Assembly (NCBI GenBank): GCA_964020085.1
Contig: OZ026601.1
Coordinates: forward strand, 460,001 to 524,000
Source: Micromussa lordhowensis
Taxonomy: Eukaryota > Cnidaria > Anthozoa > Scleractinia > Lobophylliidae
Reading direction: 5' to 3'
Length of the DNA stretch: 64,000 nucleotides
Part shown: piece by piece, positions 47,781 to 59,710 of the stretch
Layout of the letters: each line of letters begins with the position of its first letter
Numbering within the stretch: the first letter of the stretch is position 1
Notes under the pieces: model-generated
What the model saw: the letters and a program-made list of their open reading frames with translations, nothing else
Database searches by the model: none
Told to the model about the DNA's origin: nothing
Translations under genes and position numbers: made by a program

Positions 47781-50700
47781 ATGGAAGTCAAATGCTTGCT
47801 GTCTCTCCTAATTGTGTGCTTAGCAAATTTTCAAGGTGAGTTAATGATGTGTTGTCTTCTTACTGGTAGGACTTTTTATCATAACATCGTTAGCTTTAGG
47901 AACAAGCTGGGAAAATGATATTTTGTGGCGCCTGAAATAACAAACATAGTCAGTGAATTGAACGCTTGCAATAGAGTGATATATAAGGTTTTAACAATTA
48001 TAACATGCCGTTTAATTTTGTTTGTTTTTTCGTTCGCCTTCAGTTTTCAGAAAAAAGAACCCAAGTCCCATAAATAGTTGTCAGTGTCAGATAGTTCAGC
48101 TCATAAAATTATATTATTTTATACGTTTCTGTGCTCGAAAACCATAAATTAGAGGGAATCGAAAAACGGATTTGAGTGTATAAATCTTTTCTAAACGTTC
48201 TTTGCTTTTACCTCAGCTAACTTTTTCTTATCTATGTCAGATGCTAGTGGCAATTTCTGGTTACCGGACAAACAGAGGGTTTCGTTTAATTAAAACATGG
48301 TTACGTTAACAAGAACTTAATCGAACTTGACAGCCATTAGTTTCTCAAGTGAATTCGAGAAAATTTTGTTTGGCATTAATCAAGTGACAATTAAAGACCC
48401 CCATGCCTTGATCGTAGAAGGTGGACTAACAAAAACAAAAACGGCAATTTGATTTTGTGTAAGAACTTGCAGCGAAACATTTGTAAGACAGGGATGGCTA
48501 ATAATAAACAGAGATAGGAAGAGGATTGATTACAATATCCAAAGCTTGAAAATGCGCGAAGCTGACTAGATGTGTCTTAAGCTTCCCTGCAAATTCCTTT
48601 GGAACATTTTCAAACATGTTGTAGCAACATGATTTTCATTTCGGTGAGAAATTCGTGGCATAGTTATTTCGAGTTCATAAAGTTCTTTTTTTTATTTCTT
48701 TAGTATTAAATAGTTAAGTCGGTGATAGTGAAAATATAGTAAGCTATTTCGGTGGGCCGTTTATCTTTAATCCTTGCCCATTTGAGTTAAGTCTACAAAT
48801 TTTAACAAAGTGAAGGCCAGAGGTGAATTGCCAATCTTATGAAATATGCTATCGCTTTTGTTGTAAATAGATAATACAATATAAAATTGCACGATAATCT
48901 GACATAACAGAGATAACATCACGGTATTGGTATCAAGTTTATAAGTGTTGTTTATTAACGTACATTACCTTTGACATAGAATCATTAATTACAGAACGTC
49001 TTAGAAACACCTCAGCAACATGTTTGTCTTAGTCGCATTTCGTCATTGATCGGCGCATTATTAAGGTCAACAGAAGTTTTCGGAAATCTTAATTATATAA
49101 AGGTCAGAACCACCACAAAACACTCACGTGAACGAAGTTCATGGAATGCATTCAAATGTGTTAAACAAAATTTGGGAAAATCAAGGGGTCCTCTACCCCA
49201 TATCGTAACAAAACAAGATTTTTCCACTCAGGAAGACTTGTATTAAGAACAGGCGAAAGATTAGTTGCGGTTTGTTCTATTGTTCTATCACACATTAGAT
49301 GTGAGGTCAACTACTGAATAAACCATCTGCCAGGTCTGATTAAAGAAGGTTCAGCGCTCTACAAGACAGAAACAGATGTTCAAACAAGAAGCCAAATGCG
49401 CATGCGTAATGAGCAATTCAATATATTTTTTTGAAATTACTAAAGTTATGTAACGCGACCAGGCGTTGGCTCGAATGCACCCTGGCTGTGACTGCCTTAT
49501 TATTTATGGGCTTTTCCTTACATCGACTGGGTCGTATGGAGAATTGAACTCCAACAAGAGAAGGTTCACATTCAGTTTAGCCAATTTTCACTAAAATCCC
49601 CGATCCCTATAAGCCTGTTCCCACTTTTTTTCTCATCCACTCGTCATTTCCTTTACAGTTGTAGTTGGTGCCCTGTCAAAAGTTACAGTTACAGAAGGAG
49701 AAAATGCGACTCTGCCCTGCAGAACCTCCTTCCAAGGAGGAACCTTGTTCAAAACCACCTGGTTTAAAGGCACACAAAAGCTCATGGCTATCACAGCTGC
49801 CAAAAGTCCTGGTTCTCCACCTTCCATTTACAAATATTCTCAGCGAAAAAACCCATATACTCTAGTTGGTGAACAATCTCTTCGGTTAACTCGTGTCGAT
49901 CGGTATGATCATGGCAACTACTCTTGTACTGCGATGTATCTGTTACAAAATTTTGACTTCAAGAGTGTCAAAGATGACGTCATGCTTCTTGTGAAAGGTA
50001 AGACTATTCATCCTATGTCGTTAATTTAGTAAGATTATGATATTATTGACCAGCTTGATATTTAAACAGACAAATTGTCGTTGAGTAACCGTTGGCTTCT
50101 CGCGATTTCATATATTATTTTCTCCTAAACAAAGTTTCCTTTTTTCTCAGTCATTCCGAATTCCGACCCAACATGTTACTGTGACGCTCCAAAATATTAT
50201 TTTGCTCAACATCATCAACTGACAACAACAACAACTACATCATCATCACCATAATAACATTTTTTCTCCCATGTTCGTGACAACTGATCATTATAACATC
50301 CTCCTCAACATGACTTGATTTGCACAGTTGTAACAACAAGAAATAGGAATGTTTGACAATGTTCTCGGTTAAGCGCGAAAATCTGTTTTCAAATTTCAGC
50401 CCATCCCATAATTAGCACCACAAGTCCATCCGTTCAAAATATTACCAAATCAGAGAAAAAACGTGACCTCCAGCTTGATTGCAGCGTCAGTGCCTTTCCA
50501 AAGGCTGACGCTACTTGGCAGAGAGTTGATGGACAGCTGCCAATCGACAGAACCAATCAGGAGCCCAATGGTACATTATTGATAAGGGATGTGTCTGCAG
50601 AAGACAGTGGCACATACATCTGTGCTGCTTCTAACGAACTTGGAGAGGATCAAGTGAACTTCACTGTCGCCATCTTTGGTAACTAAAATAATTCTTCGTA

Positions 50701-53700
50701 TTTATATCATATATAAATAGGGATTTACTTATCATGACTGATTCACCAGGGACTCACACGAGGGTGTCACGCACAGAAGTCGTTTGAGGTTTTAACGTAA
50801 ACATGGTGCGAGAATTTGCATTTTTGAGAAAAGAAAAAAATAGGGGTTCTCCAATCGTTTTTGCCGGTGTTTGCACAGGTTTCTGTCGAGTTATGGAAAC
50901 TCTTCCAAAAGTTTGAGAAAACTCGAAAATGGAAAGGAAACAGATGCCTGTGTCCGAGCACACTTCTCGTTCTTTTTAAGTTCCACCATTGTTTTTTTAT
51001 AGCTGGATAAACACAAATTTTATAACGCCACGGGAGCCATATTGTGGATTTTTCCTTTTTTTGAGGAAACGAATCCTGGTAAATTCCTGTGCCTACTATG
51101 AGAGGTTCTGTACTGAAAAGATAGTTTTCGAAAACACCTTTGCCTACTGAAAACTGGAGCGAGAAGAAGTAAACTGGTGCTTCAAGGATGAGCTATTCTG
51201 TAATTGCATGTCTGACGTAATCTCAACTCCTCTAATAAGTTTCCTTAAACTCGCGCAGAACCACCTCGAATCCTTGGAAAACGAAAATTTCACGCCAATG
51301 TCGGCGAGGCAGCCAAGTTGATTTGCGTTTCTCGCGGGAATCCTGACCCGGCGTTCACGTGGTCCTGGAACAATGCTGATAACAACACTGTTACTATCAG
51401 ACAAGGCGAGGAAATCAGCGGGTACAGCGTGACAACGTTACATGGTAACACAACGAGCCAAAGCAATCTTGAAATTGTGAAGGTCACGGAAGAATCGTGG
51501 ATAAACTATACGTGTCAAGTTGTCAACGCGATTGGAACAAGTACCGCTTATATCTCTCTGTCGGGAAAAAGTAAGTTCCTTTTTGATTGCGTTATGTGGT
51601 TGCGTGACGTTGAAATAAACTGCTGTGAAAGGGACTTACTAAAAAGCGATCAGGATCCAATTTCTCTGAGAATGCTCAATACAGAGTAACACTTACAGTG
51701 TATGAGTATTGAGAGTAAATGAACTGATAACGTACTGTCTAAATTAGTATTTAAAGAAACTAGTCAAAGTGGTACAACAAAAAATGCTTGGAGTACTTCA
51801 TAGAGAATTTGCAAACTGATCAGCCCTCCGTTTCCCATTTTCCTAGCTCGTCCAGATAGTCCAACAATCGTGTCAGTGGAGACCAGTGTAACAGATGCGG
51901 TGGTCACGTGGAAATTTGGCCACGATGGGGGCCTGGAACTAACAGCTTTAAAACTCCAGTACAAGAAGGGTTCTCAAAGCAACTGGCAGGAGATTCAGAT
52001 CAAACCACCAAACAAAATCAAATACACAATCATGGACCTCGAGCCCAACACCAACTATAAGTTCCGTATCCTAGCAACCAACAGCCTGGGTACCAGTCCT
52101 CCTAGTTCAATTTATCTTGCCAAGACAACTAAATCGGGTAAGTTAGCGTTTTGTAATACCTGTTTAGAAGTTACGCTGAATTTTTCAAGAATTTCGCCTA
52201 CTTTTTTCAAGTCAAAATCTATATTAAACTTTCTGGAGTCAGCCGTTTATTCTTTGCCCATTAAGACCTATTTAGTGTTTGACTACCTTAGTAAATATTA
52301 TTTTTGATCTCTCTATGATTTTAAGTTAAAATGGGGCATCACAAATCACAACATCACGGACATATCGCGAGCAATACCTGGGGCATAACCAATATGATCG
52401 CTCGCGGGAGGTTAAGAGAGACTGTCGCTTACTAGGTAATACTAGTACTAACACCTATTTCTTTTTTTCGTTTTGAATATGGCTGAATTTTAAACCCAGT
52501 TCTTCTCTTTCAGAATCCAACACCAGTGCGCATGCCAAGAAAGGTCTCGCTGCACTTACTGACAACATGACAGTGCTGATCGCGGCCGTCGTTGGAGGGT
52601 TTCTCGTCATCATTATTGCAATCATTGGAGTGTTCTGTTTTTTTAGAAAAGTACACAAGAACAGTACCCCGGGAAACACACCAGTGAACAGCCGTCCGAC
52701 AAGCCAGCAGGAACAAGCTGAAATGACCTCGGTAAGAGTGCTAATGATTCTTGTAAAGGTCTTATCAGTTGATAGATTCACGCTTGTTAATGTTGGAGTA
52801 TTCTGATCACTTAACACATACTGTGATTGTGTTTGATCATTTTGAACCGGCGAGACTTCATACAAACACACAGTGACGTTTCATTTTGTATTGTTGCATT
52901 TCGTTGGAATAATGGTCAGTTCTTGCTTGTGGAAAAATGGAAAATGATCGCTTCCTGTGGAAAACATCGAAAATAGTCGCTTCTTGTTCACGTATTTACA
53001 TGATGAAAATGCTCGAGTAGAATTCGGCAATAAGCCTCTCGGCTGTGGCTTGGGTTCGTTGGCCACCTTTTTATAACTTCTTTATGCTTTTCTATGGTAA
53101 TACCCTGGGAAATAAAACTGTTATAATTGGGTTAAGTTTCATGTAGCTGGCTTTGAAGCATTACATCATGTCAGAAAATCGATCAGTTTATAGTGGATCG
53201 GATTTCAGTCCAATCTGATATCAGCGAGCCAAGGCAGAAATGAAATTTGATAACGTCAACAGAAACCGGAGTTGCGTGAGATTTATATTATTAAAAACCT
53301 ACGTTTTACTGTGTCTATATTTTGTTTTCAACCTACGCGTAATTTTCCTGTTATTGTTTTCATTTCTTAGTTATTGACCCATACCATACCAAATATACCC
53401 CTACCCCAACCCCTCGTGGTACAAGGAGCCACAGCAAGCCAGTTGTCCAACAACCCCTGGGAATTCCCGCGTAACAGAGTTGACTTGCAAGTGGTTCTGG
53501 GATCCGGCGCGTTTGGCCTGGTAATGAAAGCTCAGGCGCAAGGCATCAAGGGATGCGTGGGTAAAATGTACGTCGCTGTGAAGATCGTCAAAGGCAAGTA
53601 TTTTACTCGAGATTACATTGATACATTGTGTTTCAAAACCCGTTTGTAAAACGCATGTAAAGTGTGGCTCTCCCAGCTAGAGCCCATAAACCAAATTATT

Positions 53701-56700
53701 CACAGCTGACGGAGGATAGTTTTTTAATGAACTTTATGGCCGCCGAATGAGAGCGAATATCTTGCATTCTCGGACAGTGATACGGTGCGCTTCCCATCCC
53801 ACTCGAGTTTGCTTTAACCTTGGATATGACGTTCTCTGATTGCGGGTTAGTTATCCTGAGTTTTCTACCAGTTGCCTGTTCAGTTTCCCGGGCTTTTCAC
53901 CGTTTTTGTATTTTCCTGACTTGTTAGTGTCTGTGACTCTATATTCCGACTGGGAAATTGCTGTCAGTTACATGAATTCCCGCGCTTCCACCTGCTAGTT
54001 GTTTCCCGCGCTTTCGACCGATTACACGCTCTCCCGTTTTCCTGCTCTTTCTATCGGTTAAGCGTATCAATTGCGTCGATTTCTGATTGGTTAAAAGCAC
54101 TATTCGCAGCTGTAATGATCCGCTCTGTAACTGCTTAAATTTTGTTCACGTTACCACCGCAAAACCGCTTAATGCACAGTTGTTGATTATTAACTTATAT
54201 TACTTATCCATCTCTTAGAAAGCGACAGTGAGACATCCAGAAGAGACCTCCTAGCGGAGTTAGAACTCCTGAAACTGATTGAACCACATCCTAATGTTAT
54301 TGGTTTATTGGGATGTTGTACCAGGACAGGTTAGTTTGGTTAAAAAATAATACCTGTTTACTATCATCATTTTATGGACCGATCTTTTTCTTTTTGAAGA
54401 ACAGTTTCCTGATTGTGGCTGAAAAGGAAAGAAGGTGGCTACTGATCCAGTAACTACGATGTTATTGCCACACTTATTTAAGAAATTATATTTTTTAGAA
54501 GAAGTAGAAAACAGTTTTAGAACACGAAGAGGCCAAAAGTTGCTTAATAACCAGTAGCTGTTACACTAGTATTTTAATAATTTCTGCCCTTATCTCTACC
54601 CTAGTGCCTGCGTGGAACTGTGCTAGAAAAATTGCCCTTAGAACTGTGGGCTTAATGACAGTTTGCTTCTTGAAGCTTCTGAACAAGATATCAAATTGTT
54701 TTGATTCTCACCGATATCTTCTTTTTCTTGTCAATACCACGGTCAGTTATAATTCGAGTGGCAGGGATCAAACACTTCTCAACGATCATCATCCATCATC
54801 GTTGCTGCATGGGCCGCATATAAGTCCTCCTCAGTCTCTCTCAGCCAGATCAGTCTTGTGCCACCTTTCGGATTTTATTCAAGTCAGGCGCATGGACTTA
54901 AGTGCTTTCTCCGCTGACCTTCTTAGTGTTTTTCTTAACCTCCACCGTTGTCTTTTTCCCTCTCGTGTTTTGACCTTGTAAACCTTCTTTAGCAACGTCG
55001 GTCAACGTTCCATAATTAAAACTAAGCTAAGGTTTCTGTTTTTATTTAACCCAACAGAGCCGTTGATGGTAATAGTGGAATTCTGTGCGTATGGCGATCT
55101 CCAGAGTTATCTCCGTCATTGTCGCGGAGTGGAAGACAAATATTATCAAGACTTGTACAAAGTTCCCGCGGATAAACTCGGCTCCCGGGATCTCCTATCG
55201 TTTGCCATTCAGACTGCAAGAGGCATGGCTCATCTGGCTGGAATGAAGGTATGAGTAATAAGGAGGTTTGGGCTCTAGCTTGGCCAAGTTCTTTCTCCCA
55301 CAGTGATTCCCTCCACTCGGGAGTATTAATCGGTCCCATAATACCATGATATCAGACTGTGATAGACATAATACTACAAATATTTTACCTCAGGGGTTAG
55401 TTATCATGCTACGGGAAATGGCAAAGGCGTAGAGGGAACGAAAAGAGCCTCAAAGTCGTTCCCAGTGTTTATTCTCTTCCCCGTCCGTTTTATGGAAAAC
55501 AGACCCTAGGAGCGAAGTTGTTAGAATTTCCAGTAATTAAATTTTTTGGTTTGAATTTTCGTCTCAAACAGGTGGTTCATAGAGATCTTGCCGCCAGGAA
55601 TGTTCTAATTGACGAAAACAAAGTTTGTAAAGTCGCCGACTTCGGCTTCGCCAGAGACATCTATGTAGAGGATCATTACACAAGAAAGACACAAGTGAGT
55701 CTTGTTTACCTTTGGTCATAAGCTGGAAATGTTGCATTTTATGTCACTATGTAATATTTTTCAACTTAAACTGAACTTACTGATTACCATGCATTTCATT
55801 CAGTCTTAACTTAGAAAACATTGCCATTATAATCATGAAATCGTCGTTTGTTGCGCTCTGGGATGACGAGTTAACAGTGTTGAAAAAAAACTAGTATTGG
55901 ACTAAAAGTAAAGTAAATGTAAAAACATGTGAATCTGAGTGTATTATGGAAAAGGTTTATGTCTGTGAAAGTGACTGGACATCTCGTTTTCCAGCTCAGC
56001 TCAGATCTAATTTATGTCGACAGGGCGGACGATTTCCAATTAAGTGGATGGCCATAGAGTCACTATTAGACGGAGTCTCTACATCAAAAAGTGATGTGTA
56101 AGTAGAACAGATGGTCTCTCGTTAAAAAATATGGCAACTTTGGAAGTAACATATCATTTTGACCACATTTCCAAAACCGAGAAGAGAGTTTGAAAAGCGT
56201 GCAACATATATAGCAGTTTTAGAAGTACTATGTTAAACACGAAAGACCGTGTTTGACCACAGTTCCAAACACGGAGAAGAAAGTCGAAAATACGACGCGT
56301 AGCGAGATGTTTGGAAATGTGGTCCTACACCGTCTTGAGTGTTTGATATATCTTCTCAATCGAAACTAAAACTAAGGAGAAAACGGAGAAATAAAATCAC
56401 AAAAATCTCTCCTAATTAACATCAGATATCCACACATCGTTACGGTCATGATTTTCGTCTATTTAAACTTGATGAGTTCGAGAATTGCTTGTCACATCGT
56501 GGTGTTTTAATTCAAACTGTTGAATATTTTATTTTTGCTCAGGTGGTCATTCGGCATCGTTCTCTGGGAAATTGTTACATTAGGTAAGATTCATTATTCA
56601 GATTACACTGAATAATCTTTATCATGTTTTCAAAACAATCAGATATTTTTTCAGCAAGACAAGCATTATAACTTACGAAGTGATTTTCCTGTTCCAAGAT

Positions 56701-59196
56701 ATAACACTGTTAAGTATGGCAGGCACAGTATCAGATATTTAGGCCCACATATATGGGGCAAGATAGGAACAATGCAGCAAGACCAGTCTTCAGGCATTCA
56801 GGAGAGAGGCGCGTGCTCTCAATGTGCTTGGCTTGCTGGACGGCACGTGTTGCTGCTGCGCATGCTCATCTTGGAGTGGTGGGTATGAATGGTGGCACCT
56901 GCTGTCTGGCTGACTGGTGCATTGGGAGTGTACTCCCTTATCCTCCACTTAATGCACTAATTTACATTTTTTAAGATTTTAACTTTCTCTATGTTGCAGT
57001 TATGTTTTTTGACTGTTGTTTATATGTTTGTCTTACATTGTCTGCTTTGCTGTTTGTCTTTGTCTGGTACCCTACTTTGTCCTGTTGTTTGTTTATAATA
57101 AATTTTATTTAATTATACAGATTATAATTAACGATTTTTTATTTTCTACGTAGATTGCATTTCAATTTTATACTATATGTATTTTATTTATTTATAGTGT
57201 CCCCAATTAGCTTTTAGCTAAATACCTTGACACTTGAATAAAGTTTACGTGTGTATGTAATCAAATGATTTGTCCAATAGGAGCATCTCCATACCCCGGG
57301 ATGAACTCTCAAGAGGTGATCAACTTCCTGCAAGACAGCTACAGAATGGACAAGCCAAAACACTGCTCTGAAGAACTGTAAGTAATCTTGACTTGGTCAG
57401 CGGCGCTTCAACGGTTGTCGGTTTAGAAATTAGCGAATTTTTGTTGGTCATTTGAGGCCTTTTCAATTTATCAACTGAACGGACCACGGTTTGCGATCAT
57501 TCGCGTACACACATGAAAGGATGAAACTCTACCTGTCTAACTGTTTGATTATTTAAGAGATACAGAGAAGACCAGTGAAAGGAGCATGTATGTTAGTAAA
57601 CGAGCCCAGACGCGGCAGTTTGAATTACTTTGACTGCGCATAGAATCCCCTTTAAATTAAAGAAAACCTGAAAATAGTAGTTTGTTAAGATGGAAAAACA
57701 CCAAAGAGATAACAATAAAACACACAGGAAAAATGATGGCTAAGGATGAAGACGATTGACACGGATTACAGACATTTTAGGCATTTTAGAATTTAGGCTA
57801 AAATTCCTAAGATGCGCAGCCCTAACGTAGCTCCCTTAAGGTATCATGAAAGCAACAACCAAGAGCGGAGAAACTTCGATTCCCGCCGGTTGCCAAGCCA
57901 ACTTAAGAAAATGTAGTTTTATAATGTGTAAGGTATATATCTTGTTAGCCAATCGCGAGGGCCGTACTGTGAGAATATCGGCCCGAGGTCTTGACAGTAC
58001 TGATCGAGCGCAGCGAGGAAATCTCCCAGAAAATCTTCAAGAGTGATGGTGCGAGATTATTTGTGAGAGTACGGCCACTTGGAGAATATTGGTCCGGCAC
58101 TGGAGCGATCTGTTTCGTTGATTTTAGTTATTGGCCCTCTGAACTAGTAATAGTAATAAACAATTAAATAGCACCAAGCTTTAAATTCGATTGCTATTTC
58201 TATTCGGAATTCTATTTTTTTCGGCTGATTTCGAGATCAGTTTCATATGTTACTTTTTTGGCTGTTTTTTTCCAACGATAATGTTAACTGTTTTTACTAT
58301 ATATATATATCCTAGGTATGTTCTCATGTTGGATTGTTGGCAAGTGGCCCCACAGCGAAGGCCAACATTCCCTGAGCTATCTCAGCACCTCAGTAAAATG
58401 CTTAGTGACGAGAGGGTAGGTGTTGCTTTTTGCTTGCCAGCCCCTTTTGAGCATAAAACGGCTAACGTGTTGTGAATCTCTTATTCTAATCAGACAAACC
58501 CTCCTCACTCCCACCCGAGACAGTTACATAAAATGGTTCGAATAGGGGTGGGTTAAGCTTCGAGAAAATTGAAAATAATTGCTTGCGAAACCTGAAACAT
58601 TTATTGCATGAAAAAGTACTTTTTGTTTTCACTATAAGTTGTTGACTTCACATAAAGAAATTAAAGAATTTAAGAAGTATTGCCAGATATCTAACTTGCT
58701 CAGTTGATATCACAAATATATTTTAATTTTTAAGGGAAAAAAAATATGTTGGAAACAAACGACTATGAAATAAAACCAATTGTTTTGAAATTCAGTAAAC
58801 AATCGGCAGAGGTCTTCATCTACATTTTTCATTTTCCTAATTCCTTTCTGTGTCATATCGCCAAACTGGTAGTCAACAACTTAGGTTTTTTTGTACTTAT
58901 CATTTCCTTCAGGAATACGTAACCCTGGGAATATACGAGGACAATATGTACATCAATTTTGACGGCTCTTCACTCACAGTGTAACATGCTCCAGTCAACT
59001 GACACCTAGAAGTGCATGACTTGATTGGCACTTGTCAATCATTTTCGCTCCTGAGTTGACGGTAATTTTTGCTTGTCTTCAGGAATACATCGACATGCGA
59101 ATGTACGAGGATCATTTGTACATTAATTTCGACAAGACGTCGGGGACTATGCCATCAAAATCAGGGAGCGCAAATCCTCGTGAATCAGCCATGTGA
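47781..59196 (+). CDS. Receptor tyrosine kinase, 3 Ig + FN3 + kinase, two alternative last exons
   Basis: This is a type I membrane receptor that phosphorylates tyrosines on ligand-driven dimerisation. Coding exons: 47781-47835, 49659-49997, 50400-50678, 51259-51570, 51847-52137, 52514-52731, 53371-53593, 54219-54329, 55058-55248, 55572-55694, 56024-56097, 56543-56583, 57281-57377, 58316-58415, then either 58913-58984 or 59083-59196. Phases match throughout, giving 841 or 855 residues. The signal peptide is [18 protein letters not shown]; an ATG 18 bases upstream (47763) is in frame and equally possible. The intron after 53593 has a GC donor. The kinase resembles the FGFR/RET/VEGFR group, but three Ig domains plus FN3 match none of these exactly. 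The ligand is unknown. The first intron is 1.8 kb, and 5' noncoding exons may lie further upstream. Confidence 0.92.
49659..52137 (+). other. RTK ectodomain exons: Ig1, Ig2, Ig3, FN3
   Basis: One domain per exon, all borders in the same phase (1-1). Ig1 (residues about 20-131) has its cysteine pair in LPCRTS and YSCTAM. Ig2 (132-224) has LDCSVS and YICAAS. Ig3 (225-328) has LICVSR and YTCQVV. The FN3 domain (329-425) shows VVTWKF and [12 protein letters not shown]. Several N-glycosylation sites are present (for example NGT, NYS, NYT). Symmetrical exon phases permit domain shuffling. Confidence 0.88.
52514..52731 (+). other. RTK transmembrane exon
   Basis: Residues 426-498. A hydrophobic segment of about 23 residues ([20 protein letters not shown], then FCFF) is followed by basic RKVHK, so the inside-positive rule places the kinase in the cytosol. 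Confidence 0.9.
53594..53599 (+). promoter_or_regulatory. GC-type splice donor (GC-AG intron)
   Basis: The exon ends in AAAG and the intron begins GCAAGT, the usual context of functional GC donors. Only this site restores the frame (K-E-S-D-S across the junction). The nearby GT at 53598 would run into a stop soon after the next exon begins. The acceptor is TTAG at 54215-54218. Confidence 0.8.
56720..57260 (+). mobile_element. LINE 3' remnant in an RTK intron
   Basis: A degraded C-terminal ORF2-like stretch is split between frames: [11 protein letters not shown] (near 56731-56763), then [13 protein letters not shown] and [12 protein letters not shown] in another frame (near 56785-56870). The order matches the common C-terminus of CR1/L2-type non-LTR elements. 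AT-rich 3' sequence with GCTTTTAGCTAAATACC and AATAAAG follows. Frameshifts make it non-functional. It lies in the intron between 56583 and 57281. Confidence 0.55.
57950..58145. mobile_element. MITE-like repeat, copy 2 of a pair
   Basis: It shares GAGGGCCGTACTGT, ATCGGCCCGAGGTC, GAGCGCAGCGAGG and TTTTAGTTATTGGCCCTCTGA with 34551-34850, though the internal order is partly inverted. It lies in the intron before the last kinase exon. Confidence 0.6.
58913..58984 (+). other. Alternative last coding exon A of the RTK
   Basis: The acceptor CTTCAG is followed by 24 codons ending in TAA (58982-58984). The tail [18 protein letters not shown] keeps three tyrosines (820, 826, 831) at the same positions as exon B. 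YINF has the pYxN form bound by Grb2-type SH2 domains. The exon has no splice donor, so using it makes exon B 3' UTR. Confidence 0.8.
59083..59196 (+). other. Alternative last coding exon B of the RTK
   Basis: The acceptor CTTCAG is followed by 38 codons ending in TGA (59194-59196). [18 protein letters not shown] aligns residue for residue with exon A and is followed by a Ser-rich end. It starts 98 bases after the stop of exon A and looks like a tandem exon duplicate. An AATAAA follows at 59238-59243. Confidence 0.8.
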
Positions 59197-59237
59197 CGTT
59201 ACAACAGTAATCATTTAACGACTTCTCTTTACCTGCG

Positions 59238-59243
59238 AATAAA
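59238..59243 (+). promoter_or_regulatory. RTK poly(A) signal
   Basis: AATAAA lies 42 bases after the exon-B stop codon. It can serve transcripts using either last exon. Confidence 0.5.
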
Positions 59244-59710
59244 CACTGAAGGGACCTTGCGTTCATAATGAGAGAGCTGAACAGCACTGCTTGGTTTTGG
59301 TAGTTTAGGAGATAACCTCAGTTAGTTACCGCAAGAAACTCAGCTGCGCGAGTGCTTCTCAGTGGGGTCGTCTTGGTAGACGCGGGAAACTTCTACATGG
59401 CGCCAACCAACATAAAAAAGGAATATGCATCATCCATAATATAAAACCGAGATTTTCTTTTGAGTTCCACTAACATTATAATCTGGAATCTAATAACACT
59501 AAAGATTCATTTTGTTTCAGAAGAACACTTCAACACATGAATTGATTGTCGTGGAACTTTTTTGAACAAGCGCCATCTTGACTGTCTACCAAAACGATCC
59601 TAGACATCCTCGCACACTGAGATAGAGACCACTCAGCTCGTAGTTTCTAGAGTTGGAGATTGGTGGTGGCGTTACAATTGTTCAGCGGTGTCTTAAGACA
59701 ACAGTCTGCT
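59244..59710. other. Spacer between the RTK and the right-hand array
   Basis: No exon or RNA gene is seen. It is probably the rest of the RTK 3' end and unique flank. Confidence 0.5.

Larger units (their letters stand above)
53371..58415 (+). other. RTK kinase-domain exons
   Basis: Residues 499-818 in eight exons. Key elements are the glycine loop GSGAFG (542-547), the ATP-binding Lys in VAVK (569), the helix-C Glu in [16 protein letters not shown] with catalytic D678, DFG at 696-698, activation-loop tyrosines Y704 and Y709, KWMAIESL and [20 protein letters not shown] is the receptor tyrosine kinase form. A short kinase insert contains YYQDLY. All catalytic residues are present, so the enzyme should be active. 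Confidence 0.93.

Noticed and set aside
47781..59196. Naming the receptor kinase FGFR
   Set aside because: The kinase and three Ig domains fit superficially, but the FN3 domain, lack of an acid box and short tail do not, so I left the symbol empty.
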